From contig JAQGHU010000042.1 in NCBI GenBank assembly GCA_028291515.1, positions 1 to 64,000 on the forward strand: a DNA stretch of 64,000 nucleotides, given 5' to 3'. Made by a program: the position numbers and the translations under genes. The DNA is from Schlesneria sp. (GTDB taxonomy: Bacteria > Planctomycetota > Planctomycetia > Planctomycetales > Planctomycetaceae). The notes beneath the pieces were generated by a model. That model was not told where the DNA came from and did no database searches. It saw nothing but the letters and a program-made list of their open reading frames with translations. Positions within the stretch are counted from its first letter, which is position 1; each line of letters begins with the position of its first letter. Shown in pieces: positions 9,751-19,156 of the stretch.

Positions 9751-10448
9751 CCCAATAGCAGGATGTGCATAGTCAGACCAGTCAACGCGGCAGTCGCACC
9801 GACTCGAAAGTTATCGTGCGAGCGAATCGGCAGCGATTCGACGACCGCACCCATCAATGCAGCGACCGCACCAATCATGCAGCAGATGCGGATCGGAACG
9901 GCGGGGCGGGCATCGGCCCAGTAGCTGCACGAGGCCGCGATAGATCCGATGATCGCGAACGAGGCCAGTCCGGCCCAGGTCTTGGATCGGTTCCATGGCA
10001 ACTTCGGTCCTTGAATCAACTTGCCGCCCAAAGCCGCCGAACCGTCGCCGAAGGCCAGTACACCCAAAGTCAACAAACCAAGTTCGGATCGTCCCGGCAG
10101 CAGCAGCAACATCGCAACGACCGGCATGGTATAGCCAATCACCGACACGTGCCACAGGCTTTCATCTGGGCGAGCGAAGTCGCTATATCGCAGCAGCGCG
10201 AGTGCGATGATCCCCAGGGAGATGCAAACGACCACCGATTTCAGCGGCAGTTCCCACGGATCGCGATGGGGAAGCAATAGCAAAAGAACTGGCAGTAGAC
10301 CGGGCAGCATGTGCAACAGCCGCCGCCGGCACTCGCAGATGCCAATCCGCTGAGCGATGTGGCGAACGCCCCAGATTTCCCACTGAGAACCCAGGCCAGC
10401 AGTTCGGGAAGCAAGTGGTTGGACATCAGGAATAGACGCATGGCTCAT
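9744..10448 (-). CDS. Membrane-bound dolichol/phytol-kinase-like protein (CdsA-like fold)
   Basis: About 234 residues with at least six hydrophobic helices. The stretch FGDGSAALGGK, with PWNRSKTWAG about ten residues later, matches the nucleotide/prenol-binding region shared by SEC59-type dolichol kinases, VTE5-type phytol kinases and CdsA cytidylyltransferases. It probably phosphorylates a polyprenol or similar lipid alcohol at the cytoplasmic membrane using CTP. I chose the start MSHASIPD; a start eight codons earlier is possible. The gene overlaps the ABC ATPase gene and is first in that operon, which hints that the transporter handles a lipid-linked substrate. Confidence 0.7.
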   Translation of the reverse strand: MSHASIPDVQPLASRTAGLGSQWEIWGVRHIAQRIGICECRRRLLHMLPGLLPVLLLLLPHRDPWELPLKSVVVCISLGIIALALLRYSDFARPDESLWHVSVIGYTMPVVAMLLLLPGRSELGLLTLGVLAFGDGSAALGGKLIQGPKLPWNRSKTWAGLASFAIIGSIAASCSYWADARPAVPIRICCMIGAVAALMGAVVESLPIRSHDNFRVGATAALTGLTMHILLLGW

Positions 10449-10797
10449 GGGCGAAATCCAGATGAAACGCAATCATTAAAGGAGTCAGACAATTCCCACA
10501 TCGATCTGACTGGCTCATGACACGCATTCGATTGCGCGACATGACATCCTCCCTGGACGCCGACTTTGTATTAACCTTTGTTCACGAATCTCGTCCACTT
10601 ATCGGCAGAAACCGCCGATTGCCTAATGAGCATTCAACAGGCCTTCCCATCCCTGTCGCGTGTTAACTTAGGCACAATTGATACCAACACGTCAAAGAAT
10701 ACCACGGCGTTCAAGATGGTCGTCGCAACATCTTTTATGGCAATGTATTGCAGTTTCATTCCAGCATAGAATTGGCGTTTGCGGGACGACTTCAAAC
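10449..10797. other. Intergenic region, no gene seen
   Basis: About 350 bases. Short frames at 10578-10769 (plus) and 10634-10843 (minus) have no family resemblance, and the second runs through a terminator. The right end is the downstream flank of the oxidoreductase gene; the left part should hold the promoter of the three-gene minus-strand operon, but I cannot point to clear boxes. Confidence 0.4.
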
Positions 10798-10827
10798 GAA
10801 AAAAGCCGGCAACTTCAGGTTGCCGGC
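10798..10827 (-). terminator. Intrinsic terminator of the Gfo/Idh/MocA gene
   Basis: On the minus strand GCCGGCAAC (10827-10819), a five-base loop and GTTGCCGGC (10813-10805) form a perfect 9-bp stem followed by TTTTTT (10804-10799), 25 bases after the stop codon. Confidence 0.85.
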
Positions 10828-10852
10828 TTCGCGCGCTCGCCATTCAGATCGA

Positions 10853-12199
10853 TCAAATCTCGCTCAGACCAGTGACCTCCCAGCCACTGCGGTAGGGCCG
10901 TCGGATCAGATGCGCCGCATCGGGTTGGTTCTTGAATTTCAAGTTGGCCGCGTCCCATTCCAGCTTTTGGTTGGGGAAGTGAGTCGCGACGCCGCCGAGC
11001 AGTACGCTTTCAGTCAGAGGCCCGGCATAGCTGAAGGGGGCCAGCGTGGTTCCGTTGCCCATCACGGCATCGACGAACTGATGCCAGTGATTGCTCCCGG
11101 TGATTTGAGGACGCTCCACACCTTCAAATCGGTTTTCGGGTAACAGGATTGGTGGAGCGACATGTGGCAGCAGGAGAGCTCCCTTTTCACCGATGAATAG
11201 CGATCCCTGATCGGGCAATGGGCGATTTCCCAGCACGGGGCCGGTGATCTCTTTGGAAGGACGCTGATCACCGTCGTACCAGGTGATTGGAAACGTTGGC
11301 CCGACGGAATACTTCGTTTCCGGGAACGTGAAGTGAACCACGGCATCATTGGCCCAGTTCGTGGCCGACGGTGCCGGACCTGTCGAATGAGCCGTGAGCG
11401 GAGCAGTCAGATCGAGAGCCTTGAACACGGGATCGAAGATGTGGCAGCCCATGTCGCCGAAGGTTCCCGTTCCGAAATCTAATCGTTTGCGCCAGTTGCC
11501 GGGATGATAGTAGCCTCCGCCGATGAAGGGCCGGACTTTGCAGACACCCAGCCACTGATCCCAGTCGAGGCCGTTTGGCACGACATCCTCGCGGCCGGGT
11601 AACGGCTCGGAGTCGCCCCATTTCTTGCTGCTCCAGGAATGAACCTCTTTCACCTTGCCGATGATCCCCGATTGGATCATGGCAACGGCGGTCCGGTATT
11701 CGGAACTGGAGTGAATCTGGATCCCCATCTGAGTCACCAGTTTTTTCTCAGCAGCGACTTTGGCCAACTGACGCGATTCGTAGACGTCGTGCGTCAGTGG
11801 CTTTTGTCCGTAGACATGCAGGCCATGATGCATCGCTCCCATCCCGATTGGCGCGTGCATGTGATCGGGAGTCGAGACGTTCACCGAGTCCAGGTTCTTG
11901 GCTTCTTTATCGAGCAGTTGTCGCCAGTCCTGATAGACGCGTAGCTCGGGAAACTTTTTCTTCAACGCTTCTGCCCGAGGCAGATCGACATCGGCGACGC
12001 AAACCAACTTCACCTTGGGATGACTCGCAATCGCGCCGAGGTCGGCACCTGCCATTCCGGACGCACCGAAGCTGGCATGACGCACCACTTCGCTGGGTGG
12101 GGCCGCACTTAAGTTGCGAATGAATGCCGGAGCCGCAAACGCGGTGGCAACGGCCTGCTTCAGAAACACACGGCGACTAGAACGTATCGAACCCGGCAT
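10853..12199 (-). CDS. Tat-exported Gfo/Idh/MocA-family oxidoreductase
   Basis: A 448-residue protein with a twin-arginine leader (SSRRVFLKQAVATAFAAPAF). The mature part begins with a Rossmann fold (ASFGASGMAGADLG, then VCVADVDLPRAEALKKKFP) and carries the STPDHMHAPIG and YGQKPLTHDVYES motifs typical of NAD(P)-dependent sugar dehydrogenases of this family; the Lys of QKPLTHD is the usual catalytic residue. A C-terminal alpha/beta substrate domain follows. Planctomycetes encode dozens of such exported enzymes; the substrate is unknown. I start at 12199 because the leader begins there, though the frame is open to 12301. The gene stands alone and ends at a strong terminator. Confidence 0.87.
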   Translation of the reverse strand: MPGSIRSSRRVFLKQAVATAFAAPAFIRNLSAAPPSEVVRHASFGASGMAGADLGAIASHPKVKLVCVADVDLPRAEALKKKFPELRVYQDWRQLLDKEAKNLDSVNVSTPDHMHAPIGMGAMHHGLHVYGQKPLTHDVYESRQLAKVAAEKKLVTQMGIQIHSSSEYRTAVAMIQSGIIGKVKEVHSWSSKKWGDSEPLPGREDVVPNGLDWDQWLGVCKVRPFIGGGYYHPGNWRKRLDFGTGTFGDMGCHIFDPVFKALDLTAPLTAHSTGPAPSATNWANDAVVHFTFPETKYSVGPTFPITWYDGDQRPSKEITGPVLGNRPLPDQGSLFIGEKGALLLPHVAPPILLPENRFEGVERPQITGSNHWHQFVDAVMGNGTTLAPFSYAGPLTESVLLGGVATHFPNQKLEWDAANLKFKNQPDAAHLIRRPYRSGWEVTGLSEI

Positions 12200-12464
12200 C
12201 CGTACAACTCCTGAACTTGGGTAAACAATCAGTGAAGGCAATCTGATCCCAGTCTGATCGCACGACGATTCTGCGCTGCTAAGACAGTTCTTGCCACTCA
12301 TTAAGCGGCAGACACGACATCATCAACTCGTCAGAAAGTTCGGGATCACGAACTCAGTGAGGGTTGCCAACGGAAATACTCGGGGACATCACGATCTCGC
12401 CGGCCCCAATCAGTATTTTCCGAATGAAGAGCTGCAGGCAGCGTGACGCAAATTGGCGACTGCG

Positions 12465-13712
12465 TTAAAGACTTCGCAATGCGTGCAGCAGACGATCCAC
12501 TTCAGATCGGGTGTTGTAATGCATCAGGCCGACGCGGGTCACACCTTGCGGTTCCAGTCCTAGTTTCTCGGTCAGTTGCAACGCGTAGAAGTTGCCGTGA
12601 CCGACAAACAAGCCGAGTTGACCAAGTTGCTCGGCAATCTCGACGGCGGCCAGTTTCTCATGGACGAAGCTGATCGTTGGCGTGCGCTCCTGCAGGCGAT
12701 CGAGGTCGGTTAGCCCCAGGACTTTGATCTGCGGGATCGCCAACAGGCCGGTCAGCAGCGCCGCGGTAAGGTCGCTTTCGTAGTCAGCAATTGCCGCATA
12801 GGCCGCGGCCAACAGAGGACGCATCGTGTTTGATGGCGAACCAACCTGCTTGCCGAGATCAATGAGATATTCAATCGCGGCATTCGCCCCGGCGATCCCT
12901 TCAAAATTTTGCGTGCCGGTCATCCAGCGACCGGGAAGTTCTTCCGTGACAGGACGAAGTTTGTACGGCGCCACCAATGTCAATAATTCAGGGCGACCAC
13001 AAAGGATACCGATGTGGGGTCCGAAGAATTTATAGGCGGAACAAGCCAGCCAGTCACAATCCCAGCCGATGAAATCGGGTAGCCCATGCGGCGCGTAATG
13101 GACGGCATCCAGAAAGACTTCGGCCTCGACCAGATGAGCCAGGCGACAGATTTCATGAACAGGATTGATGCTCCCCACAATATTGGAGGCGCAACCGACA
13201 GCGACAAATCGAGTCTTCGGCGACAACTTGGCTTTGAAATCGTCTAGATCCAGCGTGCAGTCGGACTCGTGGAAATCGACGTAGTGGACGATCGCACCGG
13301 CATCATGCGCGGCCAGCACCCAAGGGGTGACATTTCCATCGTGATCCAATCGAGTGACAATCACTTCGTCACCCGTCTGCCACGTGCGACCGATGGCCCG
13401 ACTGAGAGCGAACGTCAGCGTGGTCATGTTGGCACCGAAGATGATCGATTCGGGATCGGGCGTCCCGACGAACTCCGCTAGATTAACATGCGCGGCTTCC
13501 AGCAGTTCGTCACTCTCGAACGCCGTCGCATAGCGGCCCCCGCGATTGGCATTCGTGTTTCCCAGGTAACCACTGACGGCATCGATGACACGTTGTGGAA
13601 CCTGGCTTCCGCCGGGACCGTCGAAGAAGGCGACTGGCTGATCTGCCACAGTGCGCTTGAGAGCGGGAAACTGATCACGACACCAATCGATGGGAAAATC
13701 TGCGGCAGACAT
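12465..13712 (-). CDS. SufS/cysteine-desulfurase-like PLP enzyme without the catalytic cysteine
   Basis: A 415-residue class-V aminotransferase-fold protein. It shows the N-terminal FFDGPGGSQVPQRV motif, NRGGRYATAFES, a cofactor-stacking His region (RLDHDGNVTPW), LDAVHYAPHG (Asp202 and His205), and the PLP lysine in CSAYKFFGPHIG (Lys228). In true SufS/IscS enzymes a flexible loop near the C-terminus carries the persulfide cysteine; here the matching segment reads GLFVGHGNFYA, with no cysteine. It resembles the VC1184-like 'cysteine desulfurase family' group, whose reaction is not settled. No iron-sulfur assembly genes are nearby. I would not call it a desulfurase without testing. Confidence 0.8.
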   Translation of the reverse strand: MSAADFPIDWCRDQFPALKRTVADQPVAFFDGPGGSQVPQRVIDAVSGYLGNTNANRGGRYATAFESDELLEAAHVNLAEFVGTPDPESIIFGANMTTLTFALSRAIGRTWQTGDEVIVTRLDHDGNVTPWVLAAHDAGAIVHYVDFHESDCTLDLDDFKAKLSPKTRFVAVGCASNIVGSINPVHEICRLAHLVEAEVFLDAVHYAPHGLPDFIGWDCDWLACSAYKFFGPHIGILCGRPELLTLVAPYKLRPVTEELPGRWMTGTQNFEGIAGANAAIEYLIDLGKQVGSPSNTMRPLLAAAYAAIADYESDLTAALLTGLLAIPQIKVLGLTDLDRLQERTPTISFVHEKLAAVEIAEQLGQLGLFVGHGNFYALQLTEKLGLEPQGVTRVGLMHYNTRSEVDRLLHALRSL

Positions 13713-13820
13713 GGCTCGAGTCCTTGAGGTGCGATCCGTGAGGGAGCACTTGGACGATACTATTGCTGTTGTCGAGAGACAAGGTCGGTCGGTCCCGCAT
13801 CAATGCCGTTTCGCACATCG

Positions 13821-13847
13821 CTGGATTCCCGCCTGCGCAGGAATGAC
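13821..13847. repeat. Single copy of the 27-bp palindromic repeat
   Basis: CTGGATTCCCGCCTGCGCAG plus GAATGAC differs at one position from the copies in the inverted pairs at 2274-2408 and 28804-28910. Here it stands alone, as an orphan half-element, in the 178-base gap between two minus-strand genes. Confidence 0.75.
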
Positions 13848-13890
13848 GGAACGTGTTGAGTGGCGCTCATCGGCTGCGAAATGAGATCAC

Positions 13891-15333
13891 TCACTTCGTA
13901 TTTTCGGGCGAGTTCAAGGCTGGCAATCCCAGCCCGCGACGATAGTCAGCTCGAATGGTGTCCGCTCCGATTTCTTTGACGATCGCGGCGAAGTCGATTT
14001 GCAACTGGTGGACGGCTGCTGTGGCATCGAGGTCATCTTTGAGTATTCGAGCGATGACTTCGTTCGTCGCCTTCTGGAACAGAGCCGACTTGGGAATGGG
14101 CAAGTCGGCGACAACTTGGTTGTCTCTTAACGTTAGAGCGGCTGTGTCGACGGCTTTGCTGGCTTCTTCCAGTGTCAGACCCGATTCGTGCCAACTGGCG
14201 GCCGCGGTCACCTGACTTTCGCGGCACGGCGTCTTCGGCAGCGAGGCCCAGTTCGATTCGAATTGATCTCCGGCCAAACTGGTGAGCAGATTCAAAGCCG
14301 CATTGGCACCCTTGCCATCATCAGTCGAGCCGACTCCGATGGCCCAGCCGTCGAAACCGCTCAGCGTAGGGCTGTGTATGTCGGACGCGGGGACGCTGTC
14401 CCATCGTTTCGAATTCATGTTGTAAACGCGACGTGACCCTGGCAGGCGACAAACACCGATTTCGATGGATTCGGCTCGGACATCGTCTTTGGCCGCCATC
14501 ATCGGTTCAGCACCGATTGCCAGCGCGGCTTTTCCCTCGAGGATTTGATAGCGACATTGAAGCGGGGTGAGATCCGAGATCGATGGCGGCATCTTCTTCC
14601 AGGCGTGGCTGGCTGATTCGACGGCCGCTTGGAAACCGGGTGTTTCGAGAACCGGCTGACCCGATTCGAGATCGAACCAGACGGAATAATTCTCGGGATG
14701 CTTCACATAGGCCAGCGATCTGGCAAAGAGCAGGGCGGCGCGTGAATCAGGAGATAGTGGCTCCACCGCGGTGAGACCCGGTGCCCACTTGTCCAATGAG
14801 TCCAATAAGGCTTGATAATCGTCCCAAGTTTCAGGAGGTTTCAGGCCGGCTTTGCGAAGCAGGTCGGCTCGGTAATAGCAGAGGAACACGGGGGTTGCGA
14901 CCGGGATCGCGACAGGAAATCTGTTCCGCGAGATGACTCGATCACGCAGACCTTTAAGCAGGTCGTTGAAATCGATTCCCGCCCCTGATGGAAGTGGAGC
15001 CAAACGACGATCGATCGCGCTTAGTTCTCGTAACGGAAACAGGATGACTCGACCACCCGCTGGAATCGGCTCTGCCAGTTTCTGGTCAAGTGAATCACTG
15101 TGCGGATCGTATTCGGTCCAGCGAACGTTTGCTCCGGACTGGTTCATCCACTCCTGAAGTGCGACTTCCCAGAGTGCAGGAAGTTGGAAGCTAGCGGGGG
15201 CCACCAGTTCGACTTCCTGACCGCGGAATGAGGTCAAGTTTGACTTAGTGTTCGCAGCCGGCTTGCTTGGGCAGCCGCAAAGGAGCAAACAGTTTACGGC
15301 AAGCAGCACAGCCGCAGTGCGTGACCAGATCAT
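13891..15333 (-). CDS. Extracellular solute-binding lipoprotein (family 1)
   Basis: A 480-residue protein with a lipoprotein leader (LLAVNCLLLCGC, lipid on Cys21). The mature part has the layout of ABC-importer sugar-binding proteins: VELVAPASFQLPALWEVALQEW near the start, a central FLCYYRADLLRKAGLKPPETWDDY motif characteristic of the family, and GFDGWAIGVGSTDDG. It would bind a carbohydrate or other solute outside the cytoplasmic membrane. No ABC permease or ATPase for sugar import lies beside it. It is 108 bases downstream of the HtrA gene on the same strand and may be co-transcribed. Confidence 0.8.
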   Translation of the reverse strand: MIWSRTAAVLLAVNCLLLCGCPSKPAANTKSNLTSFRGQEVELVAPASFQLPALWEVALQEWMNQSGANVRWTEYDPHSDSLDQKLAEPIPAGGRVILFPLRELSAIDRRLAPLPSGAGIDFNDLLKGLRDRVISRNRFPVAIPVATPVFLCYYRADLLRKAGLKPPETWDDYQALLDSLDKWAPGLTAVEPLSPDSRAALLFARSLAYVKHPENYSVWFDLESGQPVLETPGFQAAVESASHAWKKMPPSISDLTPLQCRYQILEGKAALAIGAEPMMAAKDDVRAESIEIGVCRLPGSRRVYNMNSKRWDSVPASDIHSPTLSGFDGWAIGVGSTDDGKGANAALNLLTSLAGDQFESNWASLPKTPCRESQVTAAASWHESGLTLEEASKAVDTAALTLRDNQVVADLPIPKSALFQKATNEVIARILKDDLDATAAVHQLQIDFAAIVKEIGADTIRADYRRGLGLPALNSPENTK

Positions 15334-15441
15334 GTTGACAACCCGAGAATGTACGACTTCGCGATCCTTCCGTCGCGCTGACTACGCCACGGGGCGACGA
15401 ATTGTGGGAAGCGAATCGCAGACTCGTCAAACGAGTCGCCG

Positions 15442-16611
15442 CTATTCGGGTCGCTCAGCCGGATCTGTGCTGCCCAGGTTCAAGGCGACTTGAACTTTGC
15501 GTCCATCGCGGACTACGGTCAACATGACCTGATCGCCGGGACTTTTGCCTTCGATGTAACTGAGAAAATCCTCGGCGCTGGCGATCTTTTGATCGTCCAG
15601 CCCGACAATTAAGTCGGCCGCAGAACGGTCTTCGCGATTGAACGTGAGCGGTCCGCGTCGTGATTTGACCATCTTCGGACCACGCAAACCTGCTTTTTCG
15701 GCTGGGCCATTCGGTCGGAGTTCCGCGATCAACAGACCCTTGTCCGTTTGATAAACCTTATCAATGCCGCTTTCGGGCCTGATCACGCGATGGTGCTTCA
15801 GCAGTTGTGGGACGACTCGACTGATCAAGCTGACGGGAATCGCGAAGCCGACCCCCGAGCTTTGCCCTGATGTGGTGGCAATTGCTGTATTGATCCCAAT
15901 CAAACGGCCGTGAGAATCCAACAGCGGTCCACCAGAACTGCCTGGATTGATGGCGGCATCGATCTGGATGATGGATTTGATCTTCCAGTTTCCGTGGATC
16001 TGCAGCGACCGATTCAAGCTGGAAATGATCCCCGTGGTGAGTGTTCGTTCCAAGCCGAACGGATTACCGAGGGCGAAGACGTTCATCCCGACTCGCAGCG
16101 ATTTCGAATCGCCAAACGTCACTGGGAACAGTTCCTCAGGCGGAACTTCAATGCGAATCACGGCCAGGTCATTCAATGGATCTGAGCCGACAGAAACGGC
16201 ATCGTAGGTTTCGCCGTTGTACAGGGTGACTGCGATTTCTTTCGCTCCCCCGACGACGTGATGATTCGTGAGAATATTCCCTTCGAGATCGATCACGGCT
16301 CCGGAACCACTCCCTTCGGAGATCCGTCCGGCCCACAAGGATCGATCGTTCTGGACAGATTTCGCAGTAATGTTGACGACGCTACGATTGACCGCTTCGT
16401 AGACTGCGACAGTGACCGCCTCTTCGGGAGTATGCCCCTCATTGTTGAAGATGCGTTTGATGGTCGGGCTGACGCGTTCAATGGGCGTCAATTGTTCCGT
16501 ACCAACGCGATCCTGAGCAACGACCGCGGTCTTGCCGGCAGGGCTGGTCATCCAGATTGTCAGCAGGCTTCCTAAAAATGCCGAGCAGAAGCATCCGACA
16601 AGCAGTCTCAT
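15442..16611 (-). CDS. HtrA/DegP-like serine protease with PDZ domain
   Basis: A 389-residue envelope protease. An N-terminal hydrophobic segment (about 1-22) acts as signal or anchor. The trypsin-like domain holds the catalytic triad: His118 in TNHHVVGG, Asp148 in NDLAVIRI and Ser226 in NPGSSGGPL. One C-terminal PDZ domain (about 280-385, with GLRGPKMV and DQKIASAEDFLSYI) follows, a DegS-like one-PDZ layout rather than the two PDZ domains of DegP. It probably degrades or processes misfolded envelope proteins. It diverges from the DUF1802 gene and is followed 108 bases on by the solute-binding lipoprotein gene. Confidence 0.9.
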   Translation of the reverse strand: MRLLVGCFCSAFLGSLLTIWMTSPAGKTAVVAQDRVGTEQLTPIERVSPTIKRIFNNEGHTPEEAVTVAVYEAVNRSVVNITAKSVQNDRSLWAGRISEGSGSGAVIDLEGNILTNHHVVGGAKEIAVTLYNGETYDAVSVGSDPLNDLAVIRIEVPPEELFPVTFGDSKSLRVGMNVFALGNPFGLERTLTTGIISSLNRSLQIHGNWKIKSIIQIDAAINPGSSGGPLLDSHGRLIGINTAIATTSGQSSGVGFAIPVSLISRVVPQLLKHHRVIRPESGIDKVYQTDKGLLIAELRPNGPAEKAGLRGPKMVKSRRGPLTFNREDRSAADLIVGLDDQKIASAEDFLSYIEGKSPGDQVMLTVVRDGRKVQVALNLGSTDPAERPE

Positions 16612-16842
16612 GCGCTATCCTCTTGATCGCACTTTCGGCGCTGTGCCGCCGACAAAATTACAGGTCGTCAATCGTGAAGACCCAATCTCTTGGGAGATTG
16701 GCTACCTTCGCGATTCAGGCCTGTCATGGAATCAGGTGCAAACCACATTCATTTCCTCAGGGTGGTATAGGGACTTTTGTTGAGTAACTCAATACCGTGT
16801 CTCGACATCGAACAAAATCCCGTCGATTCGCAGGGGGCCCCA

Positions 16843-17424
16843 ATGCAAGCAAGAATCCAATACGCCTTTAAGGAGTGGGCGGCAGTCTGCCAGGCATTGG
16901 CGAGCGCTCAGCAGTCCGTGATCCTTCGCAAAGGGGGAATCCATGAAGGCCGCGACGGATTTCGCATCGACCATGCAGAATTCTGGCTGTACCCGACGGA
17001 ATTTCATCAGGAACCGAGCGTTTTGGCGGAGCAGGGGATTACGCATCTAGAGCAGGCGCGATTGCAGCAGCCCGCCATGGGCTCAATCGCGATTCAGCAC
17101 TATGTCACCATCGACGAGGTCGTTGAGATCCGGGACGAGTCCCTTCTGCCGAGGCTTGCCGGCTTGCATGTCTGGTCGGCGTCGACGATTCAGGCCCGGT
17201 TTCACTATCGAAATCCTCTGTTGTTCGCGCTCCTGGTACGCATATATTCGCTTCCGCAACCCGTTCTGTTGCCTGAATCGGCGCACTTCGCTGGTTGTCG
17301 CAGTTGGGTTGATCTGGAAACGGAATTGGCCACCGACGATCTCGTCCCGGTTCTGACTGCTGAGGAGCACTCCCACCACATGGCAGATCTTCGGCGGGCC
17401 CTCTCCGGTGCGGTGGGCAGCTAA
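16843..17424 (+). CDS. DUF1802 family protein
   Basis: A 193-residue soluble protein. The start YAFKEWAAVCQALASAQQSV, the ILRKGGIHEG motif and FWLYPTEFHQ are hallmarks of DUF1802, a family of unknown function common in cyanobacteria and planctomycetes. A GGGGG stretch lies just before the ATG at 16843, so I prefer this over the open frame from 16777. No transmembrane segment or nucleotide-binding motif is seen. It stands alone and is divergent from HtrA. Confidence 0.8.
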   Translation: MQARIQYAFKEWAAVCQALASAQQSVILRKGGIHEGRDGFRIDHAEFWLYPTEFHQEPSVLAEQGITHLEQARLQQPAMGSIAIQHYVTIDEVVEIRDESLLPRLAGLHVWSASTIQARFHYRNPLLFALLVRIYSLPQPVLLPESAHFAGCRSWVDLETELATDDLVPVLTAEEHSHHMADLRRALSGAVGS

Positions 17425-17760
17425 CTGGCCAACCCCATCACATTCGGCACGACCCGCTAAACCGACATTCCAGCTCCAATTCGCAGTCCAGGCGCAACCC
17501 ACTCAACTGGAACTTCGGCCATCCCGCTTTCGCGATTTTAGTGATCTGAAATGGCAAATGAATGCCGCAACGCATTTATATATAATGAGATGCGATTGGA
17601 ATCGATTGTGGCCACTCCAGCTAGCCCGTATTGTCCGAACGACCGATGAATTCGGATATCAATCACCGTTGCGCGCCGAGTTGACCGGCGCTGCGTAGAA
17701 TGGACTCACGCCCCGCAACGGCAACAGACTTCACGAACCATCGTGACAGCAGGGGATAGC
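17425..17760. other. Intergenic region, no gene seen
   Basis: About 335 bases. A frame at 17408-17698 overlaps the end of the previous gene and resembles no protein family. An AT-rich patch (TTTATATATAATGAG, around 17576-17590) could be a promoter -10 region for the downstream amidohydrolase, but no good -35 box is paired with it. Confidence 0.35.
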
Positions 17761-18585
17761 ATGCGCGCTCCAACCATGCCGATTGCCGTTGTTCAATTCG
17801 CTCCGCAGGCGCTGGATCCAGCCGCCAACCTCGAACGGATATCGGCCAAGGTCGCGGAAGCTCATGCGATGGGTGCCAAGCTGATCGTGTTCCCAGAACT
17901 GGCCTGCACGGGCTATGTCGAGCACACCGATCTGCATAAGCTGGCGGAAGAGGCGGATGGCCCGATCGTTAAGGCGTTGACCAAACTCAGTCGCCGTTAT
18001 GGCGTCTACCTGGCTGCCGGATTTGTCGAACGTCACGATGGGCATATTTATAACTCGCTGAGCTTTACGACACCGGATGGCAAAGCGTCGATTTATCGCA
18101 AGCGGCACCTCATATTCTGGGAACATTTCTACTTCCGACATGGACAGGATCCGCTGATCGTCGAAACGGAATTAGGCCGAATTGGGTTCGCGATTTGTGC
18201 GGACATGATCTATCACCATGTCTGGTCCCAATACCGCGGCAAGATTGATCTGGCGATCATCTCGGCGGCCTGGCCACGTCGAACACCGCAGACCGCGTTT
18301 CGCGTGGGCTGGATGCTGGAACCAAGCTGGTCGCTCGCGGGTGAACTTCCATCACGGATTGCTCGCGATCTGGAAATCAATGTCGCGTTCTCGAATCAGT
18401 GCGGTCCCTGCCACGTGCGAATTCCGCACCTCGGACGAGCCACCCCGGCGGCCTTCGCCGCTCGCTCGGGACTGTTCGATCACCTCGGAAATCGTCTGAA
18501 CGTCGAGAGCGATCTCGAACAGATCTCGTTGGAAACCGCCAGCATCCCAGAGGAGCGTCTGCCATGCGTCACTTTATCAGCCTAG
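17761..18585 (+). CDS. Carbon-nitrogen hydrolase (nitrilase superfamily)
   Basis: About 274 residues. The Glu-Lys-Cys triad is visible: Glu46 in VFPELACTGY, Lys114 in YRKRHL and Cys146 in FAICADMIY. These enzymes hydrolyse C-N bonds of amides or carbamoyl groups in the cytoplasm; the substrate here is unknown. The C-terminal part is slightly divergent (NQCGPCHVRIPHLGRA). I start at 17761 because an AGGGGA ribosome binding site precedes it at good spacing; GTG at 17743 and ATG at 17776 are alternatives. A short frame overlaps its 3' end. Confidence 0.85.
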   Translation: MRAPTMPIAVVQFAPQALDPAANLERISAKVAEAHAMGAKLIVFPELACTGYVEHTDLHKLAEEADGPIVKALTKLSRRYGVYLAAGFVERHDGHIYNSLSFTTPDGKASIYRKRHLIFWEHFYFRHGQDPLIVETELGRIGFAICADMIYHHVWSQYRGKIDLAIISAAWPRRTPQTAFRVGWMLEPSWSLAGELPSRIARDLEINVAFSNQCGPCHVRIPHLGRATPAAFAARSGLFDHLGNRLNVESDLEQISLETASIPEERLPCVTLSA

Positions 18586-18695
18586 GGATCCGCGGCGTGC
18601 TGATGGAATTCGGCGGCCTGCTGATGCGCGTGCAGGGGAGACTGTCGTACCAAATGCTCCTTCGCCGGAATCGCAACAGGCAACCGCAGTCCTAG
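18564..18695 (+). CDS. Possible 43-residue basic peptide overlapping the amidohydrolase end
   Basis: An ATG at 18564, eight bases after an AGGAG motif, opens a frame for MRHFISLGIRGVLMEFGG and 25 further residues, ending with an Arg/Gln-rich tail. It overlaps the amidohydrolase stop by 22 bases, which would allow coupled translation. No family resemblance. It may be chance. Confidence 0.2.
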   Translation: MRHFISLGIRGVLMEFGGLLMRVQGRLSYQMLLRRNRNRQPQS

Positions 18696-19156
18696 TCCCG
18701 CCCGTTCGACGCGCTCGTCATTCCCGGCTGCGTGGAAATGACTTGAGGATGAACGACCGCCCACATGGGAGCAACGCGCCATCATGCCGGTTCAGCCGTG
18801 ATGATTTGACCGTGCGAACACGCAGTTGATGTTGTGTTCCGGCATCGCCTCATCGAGGCATCACGGCTGCAATTCTCTTAACTCACTTTTCCGCAATGAG
18901 TTGCACTCAGATTGGCCCCGAACGACTCAACGTTCGTGTGGCGTTCTGGCAACGTGGCGGCATCCGTAGTGCCTCATCGTTTTTACGAATCCGAAAGAAT
19001 TGAGATTCTGCGTAACTCATTGATATCATGCCTCTTGCACGTTCGTTTCTGGGAGCCGTGTCAAGAAAAGTGAACAGGTTTCACAAGTTGGCATTCAGTC
19101 TGCTTTACAAGTCACCATCGACCCAAACACCAAGGCCTCCAGAAAGGACCTTCACT
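18696..19156. other. Intergenic region before the pilin-like pair
   Basis: About 460 bases without a gene. It contains one degenerate palindrome, GTCATTCCCGGCTGCGTGGA plus AATGAC (18717-18742), which looks like a decayed copy of the 27-bp dispersed repeat. A frame from 19028 leads into the first pilin-like peptide but lacks similarity and lies ahead of that peptide's own ribosome binding site. The promoter of the pilin-like pair should lie here; I see no clear consensus. Confidence 0.4.

Noticed and set aside
17408-17698. 96-residue plus-strand frame after the DUF1802 gene
   Set aside because: It overlaps the end of the DUF1802 gene, has no ribosome binding site and no recognisable sequence.
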